Shown: piece after piece, positions 11,591 through 22,795 of the stretch
Numbering within the stretch: position 1 is the stretch's first letter
Layout: every line of letters starts with the position of its first letter
DNA from: Smallanthus sonchifolius
Taxonomy: Eukaryota > Streptophyta > Magnoliopsida > Asterales > Asteraceae
Assembly: GCA_023525975.1 (NCBI GenBank)
Contig: CM042044.1
Span: 13,502,501-13,566,500, forward strand
Length of the DNA stretch: 64,000 bases
Reading direction: 5' to 3'
Program-made: the position numbers and the translations under genes
Notes under the pieces: generated by a model
Told to the model about the DNA's origin: nothing
What the model saw: the letters and a program-made list of their open reading frames with translations, nothing else
The model's database searches: none

Positions 11591-11739
11591 TTGATTACCT
11601 TCCTCGCATATGTATAAGACCGAATCCATTCGATTTCTAAAAAAGATTACTAATCATTAACTTTTCGAGGAATCCTTCATCAGTGGTTGTGAATGACTGA
11701 TTTTTTCAATCTTTTCGATCTTGGTTCCGTAGGAGCAAG

Positions 11740-11952
11740 TCAGAAAGTAGAACCAGTTGTTGCTGATACCTTCTTCTCGACTCCTTTTTCTCCTTCTTCC
11801 ATAACGTGAGCTCGGAGAAGGAAGAGATAGGAGGGTCCTATGGAGAATGTGGTCAGAAATCCATAATAGAGTCCGACCACAATGACCGAATTGATTATCT
11901 TCATGCATAAGGATACTAGATTACCTAATAGAAAAGATTTCAAAATCATCAC
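11740..11952 (-). pseudogene. ycf1: ycf1 N-terminal fragment (plastid origin)
   Basis: The frame starts MMILKSFLLGNLVSLC and continues to KKVSATTG, the first ~60 residues of plastid Ycf1 (TIC214), part of the inner-envelope protein import machinery. After ATTG the match stops abruptly near 11,755 and the frame ends, so over 95% of the gene is absent. Nuclear relic; no function expected. Confidence 0.88.
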
Positions 11953-12255
11953 AAACCTCTCTTTTTCTTTTCTATTGCAATTTCTGGATTATTATATGAT
12001 GATTTTGAAACTTTTCATATAAAAAGTCCTTGTTATTTTTAAAGAAACTATGTAAGGCACATAGTACTAAATAAAAAAAGGAACAATAGATTCTCTCTTG
12101 TTTTATTAAGGGGAAAGCTATTGCTCCTTTTTCAGTTCAAAAACTCCTATACAATCAAACCAAAGTCTTATCTTATTTCCCTTTGCATTCTATCCGGCGA
12201 TGGAACAAAAAAAAATAGTTTCCAAAATGAAATAAGTTATTTATCTTATTATTAA

Positions 12256-12690
12256 TCACGAATTTCTTATATAGCCAGAACGGCCCTCACAAATTGCAAA
12301 TACTAATTTATTAAGAATTAATCGGATTGAAGATATAATGTCATCATTCGTTGGAATCGAAATATCCGCGAGATCGAGGTCACAATTTGTATCGATTAAA
12401 CAAATTGTTGGAATTCCCAATGTGATACATTCTTGAAGGGCCGTATATTCTTCGTGCTGATCAACGATGATTACAATATCGGGTAACCCTGTCATATATT
12501 TAATCTCACCCAGATATGTTTGCAAATGAGATAATTGTCTTTTCAACATAGCCGCATCTCTTTCCGAAAGACGGGTGAGTCCCCCTGTTTTTGTTCAGTT
12601 CTCAAGTCTCTAAACTTATGAAGTTTCATTTCTATAGTGGACCAATTTGTTAACATACCACCGAGCCATTTTCCTAGAAAGTTTCATTCG
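12256..12690 (-). pseudogene. rps2: rps2 fragment (plastid origin)
   Basis: A frame with LKRQLSHLQTYLGEIKYMTG and ICEGRSGYIRN matches the C-terminal half of plastid ribosomal protein S2. Further N-terminal sequence (KWLGGMLTNWSTIEMKLHKF) continues at 12,590-12,685 in a shifted frame. The first half of the gene is missing. Nuclear relic. Confidence 0.88.
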
Positions 12691-13380
12691 TTAGATGTAG
12701 AGCCAATTTTTCAATTTTTTGTATTCTTCGGAATTTTGTTTTCCCCCTCCTTGTGGTATCAATCGAAATGCCTTATTTGTCTTTCCAGGAAAATGGATAT
12801 CTCCAGAAAAGATTATCAGTTTCATTTTTTCTGCTTTTTTCTTCACTCGGACCAATCTGTGACTTCTTCTATTTAAAGTGATTTGTGTCGTACCATTATG
12901 GAAGAAGATTCTGCCAAAATGTGGACTTCCACGGGAATAAAAAAATGGATTTACTTCCTTTTGGTATTTTTGCCAAAATACCTTGACTCCTCGATACTCA
13001 ATCAAATCATCTTCGTTGACAATTGAATTCAGTTCTCTAGTCTCATATTTAGTAAGTCCCGAGCTCTTTCTTATATATCGAGGATCATCGAAATAAGCAA
13101 GAATACTATTTCTACGGAGAATAGCATTTCTGGGGATTTGAATTGAGATACCTGAAGAAGATATTAATTGGTTCTCGCCTTCTTGAATCGAGTCGAGTGG
13201 GATGATGACTCTATTTATTCGCCTCTTTGCCAATAAATCGTAATTCCCGTCGAGAATGCCCGGATATCTGAGATTACAACGACCGGTACATGTCATTCGA
13301 TTAAGTTCTGAATAATCAGGAATCCTATCTCCTTTTTTATTTTTACCAGAAAAATACAAACTAAAAAATTTGTGTCTCAC
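12691..13380 (-). pseudogene. rpoC2: rpoC2 internal fragment (plastid origin)
   Basis: A 229-codon open stretch matches an internal part of plastid RNA polymerase beta'' (for example CTGRCNLRYPGILDG and KLIIFSGDIHFPGKTNKAF). It ends at KNWLYI followed by TAA, where plastid genes commonly have CAA (Gln), as expected from C-to-T decay after transfer. Both gene ends are missing. It has no start context of its own. Confidence 0.88.
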
Positions 13381-14003
13381 TTGATTATTAGTTACTGAGG
13401 GGTTGGGTCTTAAGAAAGGTAGATCGTCGGGGTAAGGAAAGGGTTGATGTACAAAGCCACGAAGAAAGAGCTTGAGGCATCTGGACTAGAAAAATGGATA
13501 GAATGCACATTGCTTGTAGAGGCGACATATTCATACACTACATGTCACGTATCAGGTTTAGTCCAGGTAAGTTTTAGTATTGGTCGTCTGACCCGTATAA
13601 ATTTTTCAAAATCATTTTAAAGTCTACCATCGGAGTGAGTCAAATCGGTGGTAGACCAATTATATTAAACGGGTCGGATGGGGGTGACATAGAGGAGAAG
13701 CCTCCTTATTAGGTTTGGTTCTCGGGCCAGTGCCCGGGTGTAAAGTTTGTATTTGTCTTTGGGTGTGTTTAGTGTTATTTTTGATATTTTTTCGGTTTGC
13801 GGTTTTTGTTTTGTGTTTGTTCTGCAGGGACTCACAGCTGATTCGACAAGGAAAATTATCAAAAATGAAGTTCTAGGTATGTTTGAACTTGAATTTATCA
13901 TTGGAACGGGTTCTTAGTGGAATTTTGTAAAGAAGGAATTGGAGAGTCAAAAAATTTCTAAGTCCAAAAAATAACCCTCAAAACTTTTTGTGAACAAGGG
14001 TCC
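13381..14003. other. No gene seen
   Basis: Sequence between the plastid insertion and palindrome cluster B. Phrases such as TCTACCATCGG...GGTGGTAGA form a loose inverted repeat near 13,620-13,655. No coding signal. Confidence 0.4.
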
Positions 14004-14131
14004 CTCGCGAGACGCGAGTGTCTGACCAGCTTCTCTCGCAGTATGCGAGAAGGTAGGATTAGTGGTTGGGTTCATTCCCACTCCCTCGCGTTACGCAAGG
14101 AGTGCCCTTCTGTCCTTTGCGGTACGCGAGG
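14004..14131. repeat. Palindrome cluster B, related to cluster A
   Basis: Four near-palindromes, CTCGCGAGACGCGAG (14004), CTCGCAGTATGCGAG (14035), CTCGCGTTACGCAAGG (14085) and CTTTGCGGTACGCGAGG (14115), are spaced 31, 50 and 30 bp. Word and spacing resemble 10,277-10,402, so both probably come from the same retroelement family. Confidence 0.75.
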
Positions 14132-14590
14132 ACCCCCTATTCCTCTCAAAACCATTTGTTTTCCCATACCATTCACCATCCAATCCCGCTTGCCTTCACA
14201 CGCCATCTTCACCTTCACACCTCCATCCATCATATCCAATCACCTACCATCACCACCATGGGAAAACCGAAGTTTCGTTCGTGTTTGATTTTGCCTTGCC
14301 TGGACTTCCATGTCTATGTGGTTGTCATACATCAGGTGCATTTCTTTGTTCTATCATAAGTCGTGTCGAGTCAGTGGAGTCTTTTGTTTTCTTTATTTCA
14401 AGTATGTACTTTGAGTCAGTTTAATGTTGTTTGGGTTACGTAAGTTTAATTTTGCATGTTTGATTTGAATTGTTCATACTCAATCTCCATTCGAACAAGG
14501 ATAATCTGAGCTTGATCTTTGTGTACAAGGAACCCGACGGAGTCGGTGGTGCAGGCGTGAATGAAATGATATATGGTTACACATGTGGAA

Positions 14591-14935
14591 GCACAACGTT
14601 CCAAGCCTATGGGACTTGGGACGATTAAGACGGAATGGTATCATTCAAGTGCTAGTTCACTCAATGATAAGAATGTGAACGGAAGAATGAATTAACGAAT
14701 GAAAGACCGAATGTAAGGAGTCTAGCATTCGTGCAAGCACAATGTTCCAAGCCTACAAGACATGGGACGATTACGACGAAATGGTATCATTCGAGTGCTA
14801 GTTCACTCAATGATAAGAATGTGAACGGAAGAATGAATGAAAGAATGGATGTAAAGGCTATCATGAATGTTAAATGTAATGTGAATGTTTTGAAAAGAAA
14901 GCTACCACAACGTTCCAAGCCTATGGAGTATTAGT
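14591..14935. repeat. Tandem repeat, ~146-bp unit, 2.2 copies
   Basis: Units start at 14,591 and 14,737 (GCACAAYGTTCCAAGCCTA). A third partial copy of the first ~20 bp is at 14,905. The longest shared block, around TAGTTCACTCAATGATAAG, is identical. Confidence 0.8.
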
Positions 14936-15076
14936 AGTGTAGTAGAATCGATAGGTACACTTGTCAGTCAGTGTGGTCTAGTTTAGAGCATTTCTAGAGT
15001 ATTAGTAGAGTGTCTAGGTTAGGTTTTTATAGAGTTTTATAGACCATCTAGACGACATCAGTATGTATCACAACAA

Positions 15077-15797
15077 TTGAAGACTCACGAAGTCAACTTC
15101 CCGACTCATGGCCTCGAGCTTGCAGCATTTGTCTTCGAACAAAAGATCTGGAGACATTACCTCTACGGGGTCAAATGTACAATTTACTCCGATCATAAAA
15201 GTCTGAAATACTTTTTCGAACAAAAGGAACTAAACATAAGACAAAGGCGGTGGATGGAACTCTTCAAAGATTATGACTGTGAAATCGCATACCACCCGAG
15301 AAAGGTGAACATGGAAGCTGACACCCTGAGCCCAAAGGAGACACCTACTCCTATTAAGGTGAAGGAATATCAACTAGTGGTGACTCCCGATCTTATGACT
15401 AAAACTGAACGCGCTCAGACCGAAGCACTTAAAGAAGAGGATATTAAATGGGAAATAATGGTTGGTCAACAACAAAAGTTGGATGTAAACACATTAGACA
15501 TGAAGACTTGACACGAGCATATTTGGGTGTAGAGTTGTGGTGAAATTAGAGCCAAAGTACTTAACAAGGCCCATATGTCTCGCTACTCTTTCCAACCGAG
15601 GACTACCAAAATGTATCAGGATTTGAAGAAAGGCTATTGGTGATCGAATATAAAAAACGATGTAACGAAGTAAGTGAGCAAGTGTCTGACTTGCTCACAG
15701 GTCAAGGCCGAACATCAGAAACTGTACAGTAAGATCCAGCCTTTGGATATACCCAAATGAAAATAGGAAAATATCACCATGAATTTCATCACCAAGC
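15077..15797 (+). pseudogene. Ty3/gypsy pol remnant: RNase H to integrase N-terminus
   Basis: The open frame 15077-15511 matches the end of gypsy reverse transcriptase/RNase H: THGLELAAFVFEQKIWRHYL, then SDHKSLKYFF with the catalytic-type Asp, then HPRKVNMEADTLS where active copies have H-P-G-K-x-N-x-x-A-D-A-L-S. After a stop, the integrase zinc-binding segment continues in pieces (SRYSFQPRTTKMYQDLKK; CLTCSQVKAEH) to about 15,797, with stops replacing conserved residues. The integrase catalytic core is absent. A truncated, dead element. Confidence 0.88.
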
Positions 15798-18349
15798 TAA
15801 TGTGGATGGCGGATTGCTTTGCTGGAGAGAGTGCTCCCCCGGACCATGCCTAATGCCCGGTGTGACATGTATTTGGAAAGGTGGACTGTTGTGTGTAGAA
15901 AAGCCTCTATATGGGATGGGCATGGTCACCGTGTCTGGGATAGGTGGTGTGGACGTTGGTTGAGAGGTAGGTTGGGAAATGGGTTGTGTTGTGGTGATAC
16001 GATCACACCTCACAAATGGGTTGGGGTTACTCATCTAATCAACCCAGCCAAAGTTGTTGACCTAGTCAAAGTCAAACTGGGCAATTGTTGACCCAGTCAA
16101 AGTTAAACAGGGCAATTACAAATGAAGGACTAAATGTGGTAGCTATTATTTAGGGGGTAACTTCAACAATTACTACTGTAGTTTATACTTATTTAAGACT
16201 TTTGTTCTAGCTTGAGGTTTTTGTCTTGGATTATCTAAACTATGTTTATTTTATCCTTCTCTCAAATCAGGCCACTGTCATCCCTTCTAATAAAATATTA
16301 GCATGTTTTTGTTCTTATTATCCCCGTACCTGGCTTCTATGAAAATTGGAGCGTGGGAAATGCTCGTTGGGCAAATGTCCAAGTATCCCAGACCCACCAT
16401 CGTGACGCCAATTAGCAAGAGTGGTTGTGTGGTCATGGGTGTTGAACTCATGGTTGAAAACAAGAGAAGGTTGCTCTAGCTAATAGTATAATATGGTATC
16501 AAATAAAATAAATATTTAGTAAAATAGTATTGTAACTATTTATGGTATCAAATATCATCAAACCTCCGAATAAAATGTGTCATGATTTAAGATTACTTGA
16601 ATGTTGAAAGGCAATATTATTGTTATTAATTAAGTTACTACTACTTTACTAGGCACATCACATATTCTTTCAAGTACCAATAATTCAACCAATATAAAGG
16701 AGGACAAGAAAGAAGAAAGAGCTTCTTCAAAAATGACAATGTCTCCACAACACACAAACCCCAATTCATATAAAGTATGGAAAAAGAAAAGACATAACAT
16801 CTGCCTGCTACAAAAGAATGATTATATACCACTTCCAACTCAAATAGAAAAAACCCTCTACTTCATATGTGCACCACTCCAAAACCACACAAAACCATTG
16901 CCAAGAAGAATAATGTTCTCCTTTAATATGAAATAAAAAGATTTACAACACAATTAGTGTTTATTCTTGCCCTCTAGACTCTTTTCTATCATTAATGTCA
17001 CTATATATTCCTTCCAAATGTACAAAAGTTAAGTTATAGTGGCCCAATTGCATCTGCTTGATTGCCATAAATCCTTAGGTATCACAATTCTTTGGCATGA
17101 AATCTCCCATATAAATTTTTTTTAAACCTAATCATAATTCTACCCAATACACTCAATTAGTTGAGACCATTACCTTCTACCAAATTGATCTTACAATAGT
17201 TCAAATTAAGGACCACAATGCAAATCTCGCAAGAAAAAAGGCATAGCATAACATGATCCTAAATACACCTCCTCTCACACCCTTAATTTAGTTTTACGCC
17301 CCTTCTTTGTATCTCTCTTTTTTATCTTTCTTTTAAAAAGCACACTCGTGCGTATAAGGTGAGGCAATAGCTTCAGGATTCATGATAGTAGTGGTTTCCG
17401 CTTAGGTTTTCTTGTTTGTCATCTAAATATGACCGCTAGGTTTTTCCAATTAGAAACTAGTGCCTATCAAAGTGATGGTCGATTAGGTTATACATAGAGC
17501 TTGTTTGGTTATACATATAGTTTTATAAGTTCTACATACAGTTTTTAGGCATATTTTTAAGCTTCTTTAGTTGATACTGGTTAATTGATTGTGCATAGTT
17601 TTATGTAGTAAATCATATACATCTTTTATATCTACATCTCGGATGTATCAACTAGTGCCTTCTTAGGTTGTATATATAGTTTTATAAGTTCTACATATAG
17701 TTTTTTTAGGTTGTATCCAAAGCTTATTAAGCAATAAACAAGCTTTCTTTTAATGTATGTTTTGTATTTTTAAGCTTCTTTAGTTGATACATAGAACTTG
17801 TTTGGTTAATTGATTGTACAGTTTTATGAGTAAATCATATACATCTTTATATCTACATTTTGGGTGTAATAGGATTAATAACGTAACAAATATTATCTAG
17901 AGGCTCTTTAAAACTATATTACATGACATCTTTATATCAACATTTTGGGTGTTAGATGATTAACAATGTAGTATATATTATCTACACATGTTTAAATACG
18001 ATATGATTACATGATGTCTCACCCTAAATCTAAAACCTAATATTACCATACGTTACACAATCGATTAACTCCAAATCATATGAATGGTATCAACAAAATT
18101 CCTCTCATCACGATTTATTCTCATAACGATTCCAAAAATAAAACGACTTATAGAAAAACCTCCGAAGGAAAAGAGTAATGGCAAACAATCATATACTTAA
18201 TTCAATCTTCCTATCAAACATATTATATTTCTACTGTCAAACATCAAATTGAAATTCTATGAAATACACAAAAATGTAAAGAAAGATTGATTGATTGATT
18301 ACCTAAAATAACTCTATAGAATTATAAGCTGTTATGCAGAAACCTAACC
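15798..18349. other. No gene; AT-rich with imperfect repeats
   Basis: A 25-bp doublet (CCCAGTCAAAGT type) lies at about 16,050-16,115. An imperfect ~170-bp repeat lies at 17,500-17,870, with shared phrases such as AGTTTTATAAGTTCTACATA and GTAAATCATATACATCTTT. No coding evidence. Confidence 0.5.
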
Positions 18350-18416
18350 ATGCACCCAAATCACAACATTTTACACAAGATAACCCTAAAAACAGTTAAA
18401 TTTACTATTATGCCTC

Positions 18417-19363
18417 TCACTTCTTCCCAACCTTCTTTGCAATTGCCGGCTTCGGTTTCAAGCTCTTCGCAGTTGCCTTCTTCACCGCTGCCTTCTTCGC
18501 CGCAGGCTTTGCAGCCTCCGGAGCTTTTTTCCCCGGAGTAGATCTCGTTGAAGTCCTCGCCACTTTCGACGGCTTCGCCGGAGCCTTCTTCGCCGCAGGT
18601 TTAGCTTTGGCAGAAACGGCTTTAGGCTTCGCTACAGATTTAGCCTTCGCAGCTGGCTTTGTAACGGATTTAGGTTTTGCAGCAGGTTTAGCTTTCGCTG
18701 CCGGCTTCGGCTTCGCAACTGCCTTCGGCTTGGCTGCGGGTTTAGCCTTCGGAGCCGGCTTAGGCTTAGCAACTGGCGCCTTCTTCGCCGGCGCCTTTTT
18801 CTTCACCGACTTAGGCTTGGCGACGGTCTTCGGCTTAGCAGCCGGTTTCTTCTTCGCCGGAGCAGTTGCTGCCGGAAGCTTGTAAGACGCCTTAACCTTA
18901 ACTAGCTTACCGGCGGTAACAAACTTCTTCAATTGAGTCAACAAAACCTTCTTAAAATTCGCCGGAAGATTCTTATGCTTCTCTTCGACAAACTTCGAGA
19001 TCGCGTACTGGCTAGAACCAGTCCTCTCCTTCAGAGTAACAATCGCCTCCTTAATCATCTATCAACACAATCAATTAACCTAAAATCAATCACTCGAATC
19101 TAAACTATACAATATTACAATCACAAATTCACATAACGAAACAGTAAACATATAATCAACGAATTCAGATCAGATCTATAGTTCTATACCTCGAAGTAAG
19201 GTGGATGCAATGACGGACTTCTAGGTTTAGCCTTCGCCGGAGCTTTCTTCGCCTTCGTCGCTTTCTTCGATTTCTCATCTGCCGGAACTTGAGGTTTCTC
19301 CTCCGGTGCCACGTCGACCGGCTCGGTAGGCTCCGTCAGCACAATTGGCTCTTCTGTCGCCAT
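18417..19363 (-). CDS. Linker histone H1, two exons
   Basis: Exon 1 (19363-19190, 58 codons) and exon 2 (19058-18417, 213 codons plus stop) join in phase 0 across a 131-bp intron (donor GAG|GTATAG, acceptor GATAG|ATG) to give 271 residues. Residues 1-53 form an acidic-then-basic N-tail. The winged-helix globular domain spans about 54-124 (HPPYFEMIKEAIVTLKERTG through LKKFVTAGKLVKVKASYKL). The rest is a Lys/Ala/Pro tail of PAAKPK/AVAKPK repeats, typical of plant H1. It binds linker DNA at the nucleosome dyad and compacts chromatin in the nucleus. The intron inside the globular domain is common in plant H1 genes. The opposite-strand open frames are shadows of its low-complexity tail. No defect seen. 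Confidence 0.96.
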
Positions 19364-19560
19364 TAAGATGCTTCGAAAGGAATTTAGATCTGAAAATGCT
19401 AAACTGCTAATCGAGAGAGATTGATTGCTGTAACTGTAATTGGATTTAGCGTCTGCGTGACGAGCATGAATTTGATGGGATTTAAATATTATGGAGTTGA
19501 GAAGACATATCTAAAAGGTGAGATTTGATTGGTTGAAAAAGAGGTCACGCGGATCGGACA
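19364..19560 (-). promoter_or_regulatory. Histone-type promoter of the H1 gene
   Basis: Upstream of the H1 ATG, a TATA-like AATATTTAAA lies at 19481-19490, a CCAAT box (reverse of ATTGG) near 19,528-19,532, and the octamer CGCGGATC at 19548-19555. This octamer is a known element of plant histone promoters linked to S-phase and meristem expression. Order and spacing fit a replication-dependent promoter; activity is inferred. Confidence 0.7.
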
Positions 19561-20139
19561 CCTAACTGGAATTCAAAACTGAGCTGTAGGATCGTTTTTC
19601 ATCAACGGCTAACAACACCTTGAAATGAAGGTGGTGATCAAGTTTGATGAGATAATATTCATTTTGGTGTGTTTCTATGCCTCAATGATTTCGTAATAAC
19701 TTTAATTCTACTTGATGAAATTTTGTGATTTTTTTTTTGGATCGTAGGGAATTAAGTTAGCTTTCCATCAAGTATTTGATTAAAAGCTGAAGCTAATCGG
19801 ATCGAGAGATATTTGACTTGGAATGTAGGATGGTCGAAAACGGGTTATGTTTAGAGTTATTGATGGTTTTGAGTCTTTTTAAGCCAATGCTTTAATCCAA
19901 TGTGTGATTTTGATATTGGGGGTGATTCTAAGTTAACATAGGAGTTGATAGGATCAAGAATTGTCCAAATCGGATGAGATTTGGATATAGAAATATATGT
20001 TTGAATGTCACTCGAGATGAACATGTATACTTCTTATAAACTTGTAACCTAATTTGTATTTATGTTTCCCCATTTTACTATATATGTTTTTAAATCATTA
20101 TGGTATGCAATTCTATTTCAATAATTGTCATTTTTGCAT
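19561..20139. other. Intergenic, nothing recognised
   Basis: AT-rich DNA upstream of the H1 promoter, with no domain-bearing open frame. Confidence 0.5.
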
Positions 20140-21070
20140 GAAGTATTTAAGTGTGTTGTTAAAATGTATGATTAATATACATCTACATAATCATTTTCAT
20201 AGTGTTTATAGGGCTTTATGAATATATCAAGATCAAGGGCATGTTGTGTGACACTCGAATTATAGATTGACCTTGCTTACTCAGAAAATGAGTTATACAA
20301 AGGGGGATTTAACATGTTGTTTGAATTTATTGACATGACATGTATTCATTTATGATTAGAAACAAAACAAAATCATAATTGTATTCGTTATATTGTTCAT
20401 CTCATATGTTACACGATCTTTTAACCTTCTTTAATCTCTACTGATATAATAAGGTGTACTCAAGTCTATATATGTTCAAAATCTTTATGGTACATAAATA
20501 CGGTTAGTTAATACTCACTTCTACGTCTTGTCAAAGCGTATTCGTAGTAATCATTTTCAAAACATTATGATTTATGAATATATTAAGATCACAAAGTTGT
20601 TGTATGACAATCAAGTTGTAGATTTACCTTTCTTATCAAGAAAATGAGTTTGTATCTATGAGTTTAGGTAAACCTCATATACCCAACATACACAAAGAGA
20701 TTTTAACATGTTCTTTTTAACTTATTTAAAAGATATGTATTCAATCATAATCATTAACAAAACAACATCATTGTTTCATTTGTTATCTTGTATGGTACAT
20801 GATCTCTTAACTTTCATTATTCTCAACTGGTATAAAAAAATTTATTCTAACTTCTATGTGACATGTAATAGGGTATATCCAAGTGTAAATATATTCAAAA
20901 TGATTATAGTATACATAAATCATTTTCATAAATATTCACTTTTGCACAATCATTTTCACAAAGTTTTCTAGTGTTTTATGAATATATCAAGATGAGGAAA
21001 TACTTGTACGACAATCAGATTATAGATATATATTTCTTATCATGAAAAAGAATTTATCATTTATGAGTTA
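20140..21070. repeat. Degenerate tandem repeat, ~360-400 bp unit, about 2.3 copies
   Basis: The phrase AATCATTTTCA, then TTTATGAATATATHAAGATSA, then a motif with GACAMTCRARTTRTAGAT recurs starting near 20,190, 20,549 and 20,946. Units are strongly diverged with indels. Confidence 0.65.
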
Positions 21071-21298
21071 ACTATCTAAACCTTAAATATATCAATCCAT
21101 GTGTTGTCTTTTGATTGAGTTATACATTTTAGAAAGACGTGTAATTATTTGAAACACTCAAATAATGATATTTTATAAAATGACTATATATGTAAAATGA
21201 TGAGTTTGTGATTGTCTTCAGAAAAAATAAATCTAAAGGGCATCTTCATGTAACAAGGAAAGAAAATTCATAACATTTCATCGCTTTTATACCTAAGA

Positions 21299-21830
21299 GT
21301 AGAGGTGCACAAATCGGTTTTTTAACCCAAACCGGTTCAACCCGACCCGAACCGGTTTGGTCAACGAAAAGTCAAAACCGGTTTGGACCCAAACCGGTTC
21401 GGGTTAAACCGGTTTTAGTAATGGGAAATGTCAAACCGGTCAAACCGGTTAGAGTTGGTTTTAAACCGGTTTGCCCTTTAAACCGGTTTTTATTAAAAAA
21501 AAAAATTAAATAAATTTTAAATTTTTAATATTAAATCTAAAAAAAAATATAGCAACATTAATACTTAAAGTTCAATGTTTATTAATATTTGGAAAGTTCG
21601 GAAATTAAAAAACATGACAAGATAAATTTATAAAATTGTTTGAATATTTCCCCAAAAACGCATCACACATCTTGCACCGAGCACGTTCCTTCCCGTTTGA
21701 CAACAAACATAGATCGTAATTGCACCAAATTGTCGGATTTCTCGTTGTTGCTCGAATTTCCACAACGGTAACTTCGTTTGAGGAACCACCAACACCAAAA
21801 CTTGCCATGCTTTTTTTTTAGAGTTTAGAG
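21299..21830 (-). mobile_element. hAT fragment with AAACCGGTTT array and BED-finger remnant
   Basis: It begins TAGAGGTGCACAAAT, a hAT-like terminus, followed at 21,315-21,490 by about ten AAACCGGTT palindromes. On the - strand, 21605-21808 encodes a ~67-residue frame with ATG, a conserved W-x-N-Y-D segment and CKMC, the first half of a BED zinc finger as found at the N-terminus of hAT transposases. The rest of the transposase is missing. The element looks truncated or internally deleted; its other end was not found. Confidence 0.65.
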
Positions 21831-21878
21831 AGCGTTTTTGACGGGTTAAAGAGCGGTTTTAGAGATTAGAGAGTGTAA

Positions 21879-22304
21879 AGAGTTTAAGTGGGGGTTTCTT
21901 CCCCAAATTCGAGATCATCTTTTTTACAGCAGTTTTGGGCGATTTTGGGAGGCGAGGAACATATCATTGAAGATCGGTATCAAGAAAAATTGAAGAATCG
22001 AAGATGAATTCCACAACCATGAGCGGCTAATCCACCGGTAATCATTCCCGGGTGGATTGTTTGTAAGTTTTTAGGGTTTTTATCATATGATAGCTTTGAG
22101 AAACAATTCTTGTAATCGTTTGGTTTGAAATACCGGGAATGATTATCGATGGATTAGCCGCTCATGGTTGTGGAATTCATCTTCGATTCTTCAATTTCTT
22201 AATACCGATCTTCAATGATATGTTCCTCGCCTCCCAAAATCGCCCAAAACTGCTGTAAAAAAAGATGATCTCGAATTTGGGGAAGAAACACCCACTTAAA
22301 CTCT
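21879..22304. repeat. Large inverted repeat, ~173-bp arms, 81-bp spacer
   Basis: Left arm 21879-22051 and right arm 22133-22304 are nearly perfect reverse complements: GAGTTTAAGTG pairs with CACTTAAACTC outside, ATTCCCGG with CCGGGAAT inside. I saw only a few mismatches and one indel. A transcript would fold into a long hairpin. The left arm is continuous with the hAT fragment upstream, so it may have arisen by inverted duplication of that element's flank. Confidence 0.88.
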
Positions 22305-22349
22305 CAAAATCGGCAGTTTCCCGAAAATCCGCGTCAAAATAACGTAACT

Positions 22350-22475
22350 GGCGCAAGCTTACGCTGGGGTGGCGTAGGCTTACGCCATATCCCTGAAGTT
22401 TGTTGTGAATGAACTGGTTAGGCGTAGGCCTACGCTGGACGGATTAAGCTTACGCTGGTGGAGTAGGCTTACGCC
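22350..22475. repeat. Palindrome cluster C (GGCGTAGGCTTACGCC type)
   Basis: Five variants start at 22,350, 22,371, 22,421, 22,441 and 22,461, with spacings of 21, 50, 20 and 20 bp. The most perfect is GGCGTAGGCTTACGCC. One unit changes the centre to GGCC and keeps symmetry there. Non-coding. Confidence 0.8.
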
Positions 22476-22675
22476 AGGTCCTGAGTTTCTGCCCCGTTTT
22501 CTCCGTGTCTCTTCCGAATCTTGCATCTCTCACCTAATATCTTCAAAAATCATACTTTAAGTTTTCAAGACTTGCACATGCATAGCTACACAAAACTTTT
22601 GTATTCCCCATATTAATTTGCATAAATAAAACATATTGCACCATTTAATGCATGAAACTTTGGTCACTTATCACA

Positions 22676-22795
22676 CCTTCACCACCACCTCCTACCACCA
22701 CCACCACCACTGTCGCCTCCTCCACCACCCCCACCCACAACCACCGTCCCCCCACCGCCGCCATCACCCACCGTCCCCCACCACCACCGCCAATT
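22676..22795. repeat. CCACCN-rich microsatellite
   Basis: A low-complexity run of CCACCA, CCGCC and CCTCC words. The open frames across it are compositional. Confidence 0.8.

Larger units (their letters stand above)
11591..13380 (-). other. Plastid-derived nuclear insertion (NUPT)
   Basis: Three fragments recognisable as chloroplast genes lie side by side on the - strand: ycf1 N-terminus, rps2 and rpoC2. rpoC2 followed by rps2 is the order in land-plant plastomes, but the C-terminal part of rpoC2 and the N-terminal part of rps2 are missing at their junction near 12,690, and ycf1 comes from elsewhere in the plastome. DNA between and beyond the fragments (11,591-11,656; 11,953-12,255) looks plastid-like but I could not assign it. 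Stops and frameshifts show it is non-functional nuclear DNA. Confidence 0.88.

Noticed and set aside
12637..12876. + strand open frame of 79 codons
   Set aside because: Antisense to plastid-derived rpoC2/rps2 fragments.
18607..18885. Open frame of 92 codons on the + strand, rich in Ala/Gly/Phe
   Set aside because: It is the antisense shadow of the H1 lysine/alanine tail; codon periodicity and homology belong to the - strand.
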